DNA of 64,000 nt. Origin: Isoetes taiwanensis (lineage: Eukaryota; Streptophyta; Lycopodiopsida; Isoetales; Isoetaceae). This document shows, piece by piece, positions 22,389 through 31,590 of the stretch. The position numbers were made by a program, and so were the translations under genes. A model generated the notes under the pieces. That model had not been told where the DNA came from. It did no database searches and saw nothing but the letters and a program-made list of their open reading frames with translations. Position 1 is the stretch's first letter, and each line of letters begins with the position of its first letter. Location: NCBI GenBank assembly GCA_021234155.1, contig JAJEKV010000083.1, positions 462,332 to 526,331 on the forward strand, in the 5' to 3' direction.

Positions 22389-24060
22389 TGTGATGTTCGG
22401 GACGCGTATCTCACGGTCCCCGGGCGTATACCGCATCGTTGCCACGTCCGCATTACCGCCACTCCGACCGACGGTAATGCGTAACGTGTAGCCAGGTGGG
22501 TAGCCCCTAGGGGGCAACTTGCCAGAAATATGTGCAACTATTAATGTGCACATTTTCCAATGTACACATTAATGTGGGCACACATTTCCATGTGGACACT
22601 TCATGCCAAGTGGGCCACACCCTTAGGTGCAATTAATGTGCACATTTTCCAATGTACACATTAATGTGGGCACACATTTCCATGTGGGCACATTTGGCCA
22701 CCTAGCCCTTAAAGGCAAGTGGGCCCATTTCCAATTATCCCACATGCCCAAAGGGGATAATTGGAAACCCTAACCAACCCCCTTGTCTATATAGGGTAGG
22801 AAACCCTAACTTGCCCAATTTCGATTCTAGGGCTTTAGAACTCTGTTTTGGCTGCCTCAACAGCCAAAACCGCATCCTAGACTCTGCCTGGGAGAATTGC
22901 ATCCTTAGTTTCTCTTGATTCGAGCGTTTCAGCAGGATGGTCGAGCTCAGGTCAGGAGGAGCCTCTCAAGGATCAGGTATTTAGCCAATTAGATAGTCTA
23001 AACCCTATTTCAGTCATCGAATCAGTAGGTTTAGCCTCTTAGATTGCCCATAGCAGCTCTCTAGATCTCTAGATAGCAGATTCTAACTAAAGAACCTAAC
23101 TCTATGTTGTAGATTAGATCTAGTTCTTTAGTTCTCTGTGAAGTATATGGATGATGTATCTCTATGAACTCCTTGTATTGGGAAGGGGGGTAGAGACCTA
23201 AAGCTCTGTAGTTGATGCTCCTAGAGTAGCCTCTCTAGCACACTGTAGATTCGCCCGTGCACAAGAGCCATACACCGGATGTGGGTGAAGGGGCGGGCTG
23301 GCTAAGAAGGAGATTCATGTCCTGACTCTTGAACGATCCCTCTGGTGTGTAAAGCCTACCGGGGATCATTGTGACTAGGTCCAATGGCTTGTCACTGTGT
23401 GCGGGCAAGGCATGGGCTCGACACCCGTGAAGTGGTGTTCACTTTCTAGTGGGTTCAGTCGAATACGGGCAGTGGCCCTCTAGTCACCTTGAGTCAGCAT
23501 GTAGATCTCGGAGGGAGTGATCCCTACCTGCCCATCTAACCGGGAAGATGAGCCCGGGAACGGCCCTTTTGGCTATGCATCCGTGGGCTCTGGTCAGTCC
23601 CGACACTTTTCAGCCCACTCGCAAAGTGTGCACGGGAGAGGCGGATGGAGTGGACAACCCTATGCCATGTTCATATGCCGCCCAAATCCATTGCCATGAA
23701 TTACGTCCCAATGAACTCACGGAGACCCAAGCCGTCACCATCCCTTCGAAATCCGAGCCTTGGGTAGGATTCCCCTATGTGATGTCTTGATCTTTGTCGA
23801 TCAGATATAGGTGGAGGACCATCCTTCGAGATGGTCATATGATGTTGATGTATGTGCTACTGACATGTATGTTTACGCTTCAGCGGCTAGGTAGGCCCCG
23901 AGGGAGACGGGGTGCAATGACCCTTCCTCTTCCCCACGGCACCCGTCCACGCGGTTGCGATGTCATGTGAAGGGCCCCTCGTATTAGCATGGAGCTGGTA
24001 TGGGGATGAACTCGATTGTATACGGTGAGTGCACCGTGATATGAGTAGGGGGCGTCCGCG
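22389..24060 (+). repeat. 5' LTR (copy A)
   Basis: Starts TGTGATGTTCGGGAC and ends just before the PBS (here written GCGTCCGCG; ACGTCACA in cleaner copies). The clean ends TGTGACGT and ACGTCACA are an exact 8-bp inverted repeat. A ~56-base segment (ATTAATGTGCACATTTTCC...) is duplicated at 22539-22594 and 22633-22688. It matches the 3' LTR at 34006-35673 along its whole length. Most differences are small indels. Confidence 0.88.
22765..22809 (+). promoter_or_regulatory. LTR promoter: TATA box flanked by two telo-boxes
   Basis: TATATAG at 22788-22794 lies between two AAACCCTAA telo-boxes (22765-22773, 22801-22809). Transcription would start near 22820. Telo-boxes occur in plant promoters of ribosomal and other growth genes and bind telomere-repeat-binding factors. 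The same arrangement recurs in each LTR copy, for example near 34376-34420. Confidence 0.6.
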
Positions 24061-24061
24061 G

Positions 24062-24072
24062 TGGTATCGAGC
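24062..24072 (+). other. Primer binding site, initiator tRNA-Met type (copy A, one base lost)
   Basis: TGGTATCGAGC, one A short of the standard TGGTATCAGAGC seen cleanly at 37196-37207. It is complementary to the 3' end of plant initiator tRNA-Met and lies one base after the LTR end. Confidence 0.85.
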
Positions 24073-24263
24073 TATGTTCTTGGAGACCAAGAGCAAAGCA
24101 TCGCCATGTTCCCGATAGCACTAACTTGATAGGATCCTTAAACCTCGAAAAATGGGAAAAAAAATTTCTCATTTTTGTAGTTATGCTAAGCTAGTAACAG
24201 TTAAAATGAATAAAAATGTAAAAAGATTAAAAATTGGTGAGCCAACATCCAAAAAGTAGGGTG

Positions 24264-24328
24264 GTCTCACACTTGGCCAGGGACGAAAAGCGAGATTCTC
24301 GAAATGGGGGTGGGCTTAACGTGTGAAC
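24264..24328. repeat. Palindromic hairpin repeat 1 (copy A)
   Basis: Degraded member of a ~67 bp family with the plan GTCTCACACGT-CGCGCC...CGAGATTCTCG...GGGCGC-ACGTGTGAGAC. The outer arms pair, GCGCC pairs with GGCGC, and CGAGATTCTCG pairs with itself. The clean equivalent in copy B is 37400-37466. Confidence 0.75.
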
Positions 24329-24452
24329 ATTCAAACTTTGACACCAAAAAAAAGTTGTAAATTACAATAAAATAACTTGGTAATTCTAATTTTAAACTAA
24401 GAATCGGTAGAATTAGCATGTTACATGTTAATTTAATAGTGGGTCCCACCAT

Positions 24453-24519
24453 GTCTCACACGTCGCGCCAGGACCAAAAATGAGATTCTCAAAATCGGGC
24501 TGGGCGCAACATGTGAGAC
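24453..24519. repeat. Palindromic hairpin repeat 2 (copy A)
   Basis: GTCTCACACGTCGCGCC... ...GGGCGCAACATGTGAGAC; second of the pair before the histone cassette, about 75 bases upstream of its TATA box. Confidence 0.8.
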
Positions 24520-24594
24520 CTTGCTTAATTAGGTGTTTTAGATGCTTTAAGTAACCCAAAAAGGTAATTAAAAGTTGACCTAAAAAGTGGCCCC

Positions 24595-24603
24595 TATAAA
24601 TAG
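24595..24603 (+). promoter_or_regulatory. TATA box of histone H3-like cassette
   Basis: TATAAATAG, 107 bases before the ATG, after the two hairpins and with a C-rich initiator-like stretch at 24611-24632. It suggests a promoter separate from the LTR. Confidence 0.6.
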
Positions 24604-24701
24604 ACCTAGACCCCTCCCATTTTTCGTGTTCTTCCCTAGAACTTTGCTCGTGCTCGCCAAGGCGATCTTCTGGCGCTTAGCTCCGATCGGCAAACCACCA
24701 A

Positions 24702-26016
24702 ATGATGGCCCGCACCAAACAAACTGCAAGGAAGCCTAGCCGAAGCGGATCCTCCAGCGCCAGTGGCTCCGGCCTATTTCAAAGGGTCCTTCGAGAACGC
24801 CTTCTCCATGAAGGCGAATCTTCTTCGAGCGAGGAAGCGGGATCGGATCGGAGCGACCGTACAGAGCTCGTAGAGGACGACCGGCCGGACATCATGCACC
24901 AAATCCTCGAAGAGATCGCACAGGAGGAGGGAAGAAGCAAGGAGGAGCAGGAGCAGATAGGGGCGCCAAGAAACCAGGGAGCAGCCTGGGAGGACACCCG
25001 CCCCACAGAGGAGAAGCGGCAGAAGCGGACCAATCAACAGCCCAAGAGCAAACCCAGGTTGAGACCCACCTGCAAGAAGGGCAAGGAAGAGAAGAACAAA
25101 GAATAAAGACTCAAATTCAGCGGAGGAAGCCGACCTTGCACGCTTCATCAGCAAGTATGAAGCCAAAGAGCGCCGCCGGGAGCAGAGGACGAAGAGTCGG
25201 GAAGACGACCCGACCACAGTCAGCGGGTTGAAGAAGAGGAAGGCCAAAGCCATAAAGGCAGGCAAAAGGAAAGTGGTGAAGGTCGGGAAGCGAGCAGTAG
25301 GTCCCGTCATCAACGAGCCGTCAGGAGAGGAGACCCCGCCTACTACCGACGACTCGGATGAAGACTACGTGCCAGGCGCAGAGGGAGCAAGCTCTTCAAA
25401 ACCCCCGGTCGTAGAGGAAGAAACCCCGGCGGGTGCAGGCAGAAAGGGAGGAGGCGGGAGCGGTTAAGCCCCACCTTTCCCAACGTGGGATAGGGTTAAA
25501 GCCCCGCGACCCCAACGGGAGACGTATGTGATAGACCCTGTCAAGGTCTATCAGAAGAGAATTAGGGAGCACAACTCCTATATGGAGAAGTGGGAGGCAT
25601 ACAATGCCTACTTTCAGGAGCATCGGGTGAGGACAGTTGAAGGTGGAGTACCCCCGAAGCAGACCTTGAAGCCACCGCCACCCAGGCCCAAGCCTCTCCG
25701 AGCACCAGGTAAGAAGCGGAGCAAGAAGAAGAAGTTGGAGGACAGAGCCCTTAAGGAGATCCGCCACTTCCAGAAGAGTTACGGACTCTTGATCCCCCGG
25801 GCGCCGTTCCAACGCTTGGTTCGTGAAGTAATGCAAGAATACAACACGGACATGCGAGTAACCGACGAAATGTTGCTGTGCCTACAGGAGGCAGCAGAAG
25901 CAAAAATAGTGCAGCACTTCGAAGATTCAACGGCCTGCACGGTGCACGCGAAGAGGGTTACCCTCATGAGGCAGGATATGTATCTTGCCAGGCACATCAA
26001 GGGAGAACGCCCTTGA
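24702..26016 (+). CDS. Histone H3-like protein encoded by the retrotransposon (copy A)
   Basis: This is a full H3-type histone with a very long insertion between tail and fold, about 430 residues against 136 for normal H3. Two ATGs (24702, 24705) precede ARTKQTARK, identical to H3 residues 1-9 including K4 and K9; residue 10 is Pro instead of Ser. A Ser/Glu/Lys-rich linker follows, with an acidic [10 protein letters not shown] motif near 25345. The C-terminal 91 residues (25741-26013) align to the H3 fold without gaps: [57 protein letters not shown]. Equivalents of H3 C110, H113, R116, D123 and L126 are kept. About half the fold residues match canonical H3 as I remember it. LLIP.APF and RVTLMR recall CENH3, but loop 1 has canonical length. 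Copy A has a frame change near 25090-25200 and a stop at 25465; the linker is noisy. Confidence 0.85.
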
Positions 26017-26159
26017 GATTTTGTAAATAACTGTAAAATTTTGTTAATATAAAGAATTTTTGTGTAAATAAAGTGTCAGACCTTGTTTAAATAAGTTAAG
26101 ATATCGATCCCTAGCTTTTGTTTTAGTTAAATTGGAGCTTTGAGCAAAATTGAGACGAT
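26016..26159 (+). terminator. 3' UTR and poly(A) signals of histone cassette
   Basis: The AT-rich tail after the stop contains AATAAAG at 26067 and TTGTAAAT/TGTTAATAT elements typical of plant poly(A) regions. The cassette therefore may end its own transcript. The downstream hairpin 3 follows at 26160. Confidence 0.5.
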
Positions 26160-26226
26160 GTCTCACACGTCGCGCCAGGACCGAAAACGAGATTCTCAAA
26201 ATGGGTGCAGGCAACGCGTGTGAGAC
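26160..26226. repeat. Palindromic hairpin repeat 3 (copy A)
   Basis: GTCTCACACGTCGCGCCAGG... ...ACGCGTGTGAGAC; first of the pair before cassette 2. Confidence 0.8.
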
Positions 26227-26358
26227 CATGCCCAAAAATGCCCAAAACAGCTCCAAATCGACCAAATAAGGGGTCAATTCTGCCTAACTCGACGAGTTTA
26301 GTGGAATTACAGCCTTAGATCACTTAAATTGAGTAAGCCTAGCCCAATTGGGACCCAT

Positions 26359-26425
26359 GTCTCACACGTCGCGCCAGGACAGAAAACGAGATTCTCAAAA
26401 TCGGTCTGGGCGCAACGTGTGAGAC
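26359..26425. repeat. Palindromic hairpin repeat 4 (copy A)
   Basis: GTCTCACACGTCGCGCCAGG... ...GGGCGCAACGTGTGAGAC; second of the pair before cassette 2, about 180 bases upstream of its TATA box. Confidence 0.8.
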
Positions 26426-26603
26426 CTCATACCATTTCTTCACTAAATGATCTCCAAATTGTACAATAGGTTCAGTAGTTGTTCTTAGCATGCTCAAACC
26501 CTAGAAATAGTCTTCAAACTTGCAATTGCATCCCTTAATAGATCAGAATTGCCTAATCTCAGTAAATTCTAGGTCATCCAAAAATTAGGGTTTTCCCCAA
26601 TTC

Positions 26604-26650
26604 TATATATAAGTTCCCCCATTTCTCATTTAGCACCCTGCAAATTTGCT
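26604..26650 (+). promoter_or_regulatory. TATA box and leader of cassette 2
   Basis: TATATATAA at 26604-26612, followed by a CT-rich leader. The leader then carries GGCGATCTTC and GGCGCTT (26664-26690), the same words found in the leader of the histone cassette at 24661-24680. The two cassettes therefore share a promoter-leader design. Confidence 0.6.
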
Positions 26651-26726
26651 CTCCACTGCTTAGGCGATCTTCCAGATCCCTGAGGCGCTTCTGCATCCGT
26701 CTGTTACTCCCTTCTTTGCTAGATCA

Positions 26727-28149
26727 ATGGCCATTAGCGACTTGGGCGATGGTGCAAATACAAATGCCCATGTCTTCTTAGAGGCGGATGTCAACGACAT
26801 CTTCCAACTCTTTGGGAAAGAAATTGACATCCAAGCTACGCTAAATGCAACCCCATCATATAGGCAAGTGCTAGCAGAGTTTCAGACTAGGGTAGGACCC
26901 TCCCTTGTTCAGTCCCCCTTGCATAGGATATTTCGTTCCCGGCCATCCTTCAAGCAACCTTGGGTGATGTTCCTAACATCGCCAAGTACTTAACCAACAA
27001 GGCGCCAGAGACTCGCCTGACTACATGGTCCTGACAGCCAATAGGACCACCGCCGCCCTAGCCATCTTCTTATCCCACCAATAAAACCCGATGGGGGCAA
27101 CCTCTATCCCTCCGATGGAGGTGAACCCCATAGCAAAGGTAAGAGGAAGAGCGGATGCTTTTGCAAGATCAACAGAACAAGAGGCAAGAGAAGGAGAAGA
27201 GGGCCGGACGACGAGGAATACACCTGAGCTCGACTCGCAGGCAAGAACGGGCGCCAAGGGCTAGGCATCAGAAAGCTGATCAACTTCGAAAGGAGCCGGG
27301 CACGCATATCCATCCGGAACCTTCCCCGCGGGGAGAGGGAGCTCGTGTTGGACGAATCGCTCCACCAACCGCGGCGGAACCGACGTGGACGACTTCATCG
27401 TCCGGGAGCCTCGGACTTTCCGCTTCAAGTCAGAGAAGCCGACACCTTACACTGTGGGACCTCCGATATCCGTGCCTACAAAGCAAAGATCGGGCAAATG
27501 ATGGACGGCGGAGCTGCCAACAGAGGAGGAGTTCCTCGCCCTCCAAGAACAGATGGGGATCCGTGGGAAGACCACGAGCATCCTAATGCCCAGGCCTTCG
27601 ACACCACCCCCGGCAAGAGGAGAAGGAATCGACCTCAGGAGGGTCGACCGCACAATTGAAGACTACCGGGAGCTCACCGAGATAGAGGTCGACGAGTACG
27701 CCGGGCGGCACAGAACAGGAGGCCAAGCAAGTGGAGAATCATCCGCGACGCACAAACGGAGTCGCCAGTACTACTTGCCGCTGCTGCTGGATGGGAGAAT
27801 AGCGGTAATACACCGCAAGTTCAGTCCCAGAGGAGAGGAAGGGGTGTTCATGCTGATTGCACTCTCGGGCTTCGGCAGGCATGCTCGCATAGCGGCAAAT
27901 GTTGACTATGCTGTCCTGGTCAAGAGGGCAATGGCACTCGACCTCTTTGACTTCGCCATACCCCATCGGCGTCGGCGAGATTGGTGGATCGCGCGGCCCT
28001 TACATCCGACGCGGGTAGAAGACTTGGTGAGAGCCTTACAGGGACGCTCGTCGGCAAGCATCATCAGGAACTTGGGTCACTCGGTAGGGACGGCCCAAGT
28101 TAAGAAGTTTCTTGAAGACAACCCGTCTTACCGGCGATTTCAAGACTAG
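26727..28149 (+). CDS. Unrecognised protein, cassette 2 (copy A)
   Basis: I do not recognise this protein. It starts MAISDLGDG at 26727. The N-terminal part (DVNDIFQLFGKEIDIQATLN, then a region with FLSHRAENPMG in copy B) is followed by an acidic Glu/Gln-rich stretch and a basic RR/KR tract. The C-terminal ~198 residues are open from 27553 to 28149 (RSRQYYLPLLLDGRIAVIH, EGVFMLIALSGFGRHARIA, VKRAMALDLFDFAIPHRRRR). Frames change around 26990-27550, where sequence noise is high. It shares promoter, leader and hairpin pair with the histone cassette, so the two are probably expressed alike. It does not resemble H4, H2A or H2B, nor gag or an envelope protein with membrane helices. A partner for the H3-like protein is only a guess. 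Confidence 0.6.
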
Positions 28150-28300
28150 TTAGACTCTTGGTCCCGGAGACTCTTTTTGTACTAAAATATTATATGATAT
28201 ATAAATACAATTCTGTTGCACTTTAAATGTTTTGTTGATGTATTTTGCCCCACAATTATACCAACAAACATAAACAATGCAAGAGAACAAAGGAAACTAA
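28150..28300 (+). other. Spacer between cassette 2 and gag
   Basis: AT-rich spacer with TATATGATATATAAATA (28190-28207), which could be the poly(A) region of cassette 2 or a start signal for gag. An ATG at 28276 opens only seven codons before TAA. Confidence 0.4.
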
Positions 28301-29700
28301 CCATATAGCCATGAATCACTTGTGGATGCAGCTAGAGGCCTAAGCGCAGGGGAACGACAACTGCGAGACCTTATAGAAGAACGGACCCCGCCCAGACCAC
28401 CCCCGGCAAGGAACGTGTTTGAAGATATGGAACCCATGACCCCAGAGGAGGAGATATCCCAGATGAGGACGGACCTTGAGCAGATAAAGGCCTTGTCGTC
28501 CGCACTGCGTGAGCAGTTCGGTGGGCAATGCTCAATTGCCACAAGCATCGCTCCCGAAAACAGAAGGGACAAGAAGAGGAGCAAGAGAAGGAGATCCCCC
28601 AGCTCGGATTCCTCAGACTCAAGTTCGAACTGTCGGACTCGAGGAAGAAGAAGAGCAGGCCCAAGACCGAACAGAAGGAAGGCAAAGGAACACTGAAGAG
28701 GGAAGGCAGAGGAACACCCCAGAAGGACGACAAAGAGACACCAGGGCCTCTGACTACCAGAAGAAGGTAGATTCCGCACTGGGCAATGTATGGAAGGCCC
28801 TGAATCGAAACAGGCCTCGGGGAGAACAGTCGGATTGGAAGTAGAGGCATGGCTGGACGAAATGAGTGAGTACGGCAATGCTTATGGCATGAAGGATAAA
28901 GATAAAGGAAGAGTGGCAACAGCCAACTTGAAAGGAGCCGCACGGATTTGGTGGAAGGGTTATGCAAAGGCACATGGCTTAAGCAGGGATGCTTGTAAGT
29001 TCAGGAAGTTTGCTAAAGCCTTCAAGCACCATTACGTCCCAAGGGAACATAAGTCCAGCATGATGCAGCAGTTCTATAGGTTGCAGCAAGGCAACAAATC
29101 AGTCCAGAAATATACAGAAGAATTCATGAGGCTAAGACTGTATGTGCCAAAGTTGGGAGAGAAGCATGCAGTTGAAAGTTATATTGAGGGGCTGAATGAG
29201 GAGATCCGCAAGCTTGTGAGGGCAATAAACCCTAAGACAGTATCGGAAGCAGAGTCCAAGGCTATAAGCTTGCAGGGGTCGGGACCTCAGAATAGCGGCG
29301 CGAAGCGGCCCGTATTTCCGGGATAAAGGCAAGGCGACAGAAGCTATAGCCCTAGGGCAGCCGATCCGTGTCCAAATAGAGCCTCGCATGGTGGAAACCA
29401 GGGAAACAAATAGGAGAAGAAGCGGTGTCCTTCAAGGACAAGCGGGAGGGTCAAACTACCCAAAGCGGTCGCGATCCTTTTTGCGGCGATGCCCAAGGAA
29501 AAGAGACAGAGTGCATAGAAAAGCAGCTTTTGCTTCATGTGCTTCCAGCGAGGCCATAGGACGCCAAACCGCCCCACGTCATGAGTGCAGCTCTAGCGGA
29601 GTTGGGAGATTGGGACGCCTGTCCGACGACGACGGGCGGCGAAGCCCGCGAACTACATTCGTGGTGAGTGCCATATCTTTGCCGCAATAGATACGAAGCA
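28301..29700 (+). CDS. Gag polyprotein (copy A, frameshifted)
   Basis: Gag forms the particle that packages the element RNA. The frame after a TAA at 28298 has no ATG start until internal ones. It begins HESLVDAARGLSAGERQLRD, then a Pro/Glu region and a Ser/Asp/Glu-Lys tract. The retrotransposon gag core follows (EAWLDEMSEYGNAYGMKDKD, GAARIWWKGYAK, FAKAFKHHYVPREHKS, YTEEFMRLRLYVPKLGE, SYIEGLNEEIRKLVR) up to about 29290. A zinc-knuckle-like Cys-x2-Cys-x4-His lies at 29531-29557, its last Cys not visible in this noisy stretch. Frames shift at about 28600-28780 and 29290-29530. Copy B gives the same core at 42634-43016. Confidence 0.8.
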
Positions 29701-29953
29701 AGCGTAAAAGCCGATTATAAGGTAATTTCCACGGTAGGAAAGGCCAAGACCAAGTCCTTCATAGTCTTGATAGACTCGGTGAAGTAGCCATAACTTTGCA
29801 TCCCCGTAATGGTTCAAATGTTGAAGTTGAAACCATTGAAGTCAAAAGCCAAGGCCCGTCGCCTTAGCAAGTGGTGCGGTAAGGCGCATTGCGGCAAAGA
29901 GAATTAACCGACATCGACTTGCCGTGGATTAATATCCGGATGGGGCAGAAGTA
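29701..29953 (+). CDS. Aspartic protease region (copy A, broken)
   Basis: The frame reads ...KSFIVLIDS and then shifts. The Asp-Ser of the retroviral-type protease active site (family pattern D-S/T-G) sits at about 29769-29774. In copies B and C the following bases differ by small indels, so the Gly and the flanking loop are scrambled. It cleaves Gag-Pol in the particle. Too damaged here to judge activity. Confidence 0.55.
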
Positions 29954-31230
29954 ATGGGCATTGGCAAGTATGACTTGATCATAGGAATGGAGTACCTTGG
30001 ACCAGCAAGGGCCATTATCGATTGTGGAAAGCGGAAGGTGACCTTCCCAACACCCGACGGCAAGATCATTGAGATAACAGGTAAGGAAGTTGTTCCCATC
30101 ATGCAGTGTATGTCTTCTAAACGGCTATTCAAGTGCATCAAGAGTGAGCAAGTGGCATACATCTTCAAGCTTGAGATTAGTGAGCCAGAATCGGAAGGAA
30201 GCAAAGAAGACAAAGTGCTCAGCAAGTTACCCAAGCAAATAGCTAAGCTGATCACGGAGTTCCATGATCTCTTTCCAGATGAGATCAAGCAGCTTCCTCC
30301 CTATAGGGGAATCGAGTGCGAAATAGCACTCGAACCGGGAACAAAGCCAACAAGCAAGGCTCCATATAGAATGACAACGCAGGAGTTGTCAGAGCTAAAG
30401 AAGCAGTTGCAGGAGCTGCTTGACCTAGGTTTCATTAGACCTAGTGTTTCGCCATTTGGAGCGCTCATTCTCTTTGTAAAGAAGAAGGATGGCAGTTTAA
30501 GGATGTGCATAGACTACAGGCAGTTGAACAAGCACACCATTAAGAACAAGTATGCGCTCCCCAGATCAGATGACTTGATGGATCAGCTACAAGGAGCAAG
30601 AATCTTCTCCAAAATCGACTTAAGGTCAGGGTATCATCAGATCAGGATAAAGGAAGAAGATATCCATAAGACTGCCTTCAGAACGCGGTATGGGCACTAT
30701 GAGTTCACGGTGCCCCCGCGACGTTCATGAGGCTCATGAACGATATCTTCAGGGAGTTCCTAGACACCTTTGTGATTGTTTTCTTTGATGACATTTTGGT
30801 GTATAGCAGATCCCTTGAAGAGCACGTACAACACTTGAGAAGAGTGCTGGAGAAGTTGAAGAGGCACCAGTTGTACGCCAAGTTGTCGAAGTGCCACTTC
30901 GCAACAGAGAAGGTGGAGTATCTAGGTCATGTGATCTCGATTAGAAGGCATCTCGACGGATCCTCGCAAAAGATTGAAGCCGCCATTCGGCCGGCTACCA
31001 AGAATGTGCATGAAGTCAGAAGTTTTCTACGGCCTTGTGGTACTACAGGAAGTTCGTGAAGAACTTTGCCAAGATAGCGGCCCCGTTAACAGACTTGACG
31101 AGGGCGGAGAAAGTAAAAGATTGGGCGGAGCATTGGCACAAGAAAGCCCAAGCAGGGTTTTAATTGTTGAAGGAAGCTTTAACAACCGCCCGGCCTTAAC
31201 CCCTATTGGGACCCGGGAAAGACAAGCTTG
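29954..31230 (+). CDS. Reverse transcriptase (copy A, frameshifted)
   Basis: From 29954 the frame has the linker before RT ([18 protein letters not shown]), then RT blocks: [70 protein letters not shown] and [12 protein letters not shown]. The frame breaks at 30715, where the PFGLxNAP block should be: about 22 bases are missing, joining EFTV to AP-ATF. It resumes with [12 protein letters not shown], the catalytic FFDDILVYS (YxDD box) and GHVIS. The same deletion is in copies B and C. Further frame changes lie near 30940-31060. As written it cannot make a full RT. Confidence 0.85.
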
Positions 31231-31590
31231 TAGCGGCGACACGAAGTAAGATAGCTACAAAGTGCGGTGCTTATGAAAAGAAGAGCGCGCGTGGTAGCGT
31301 ATGATTCCGGAAGATGAACGGCGCCGAAACACGCTACCACACGCATGATCAGAATTGCTTGCGTTTGTCGGGCATTAAGAATTTGGAGGCACTACCTTTT
31401 GGGAAGGAAGTTCCAAATTGGATACGCACCACCGTAGCCTCCAATATGTATTCACGCAACCACACCTCAACCTGAGGCAGAGAAGGTGGATGGAGTTCCT
31501 TGAAGAGTACGACTTTGATATAGTCTACAAGCCAGGGAAGCTCAATGTGGTAGCGGATGCGCTTTCAAGGCATCCCCTGACAACTAGAGT
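31231..31590 (+). CDS. RNase H domain (copy A, frameshifted)
   Basis: Broken frames from 31240; the C-terminal part is clear from 31418: [20 protein letters not shown], then [20 protein letters not shown]. The catalytic TDH.SLQ segment is frame-shifted here but clean in copy B (45043-45360: [20 protein letters not shown], then [10 protein letters not shown]). It removes the RNA template after reverse transcription. Confidence 0.8.

Noticed and set aside
24774-25313. Long minus-strand frame opposite the histone linker (and its twin at 37913-38452)
   Set aside because: It is the complement of a Glu/Ser/Lys-rich coding region, giving Leu/Ser-rich nonsense; the plus frame has the conserved H3 parts.
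24702-26016. Calling the histone-like ORF a CENH3
   Set aside because: The canonical H3 tail, canonical loop 1 length and GER C-terminus do not fit CENH3; only a few residues are CENH3-like.
28297-28973. Minus frames opposite gag rich in Ser/Leu/Phe
   Set aside because: Antisense shadows of the gag Glu/Arg region.
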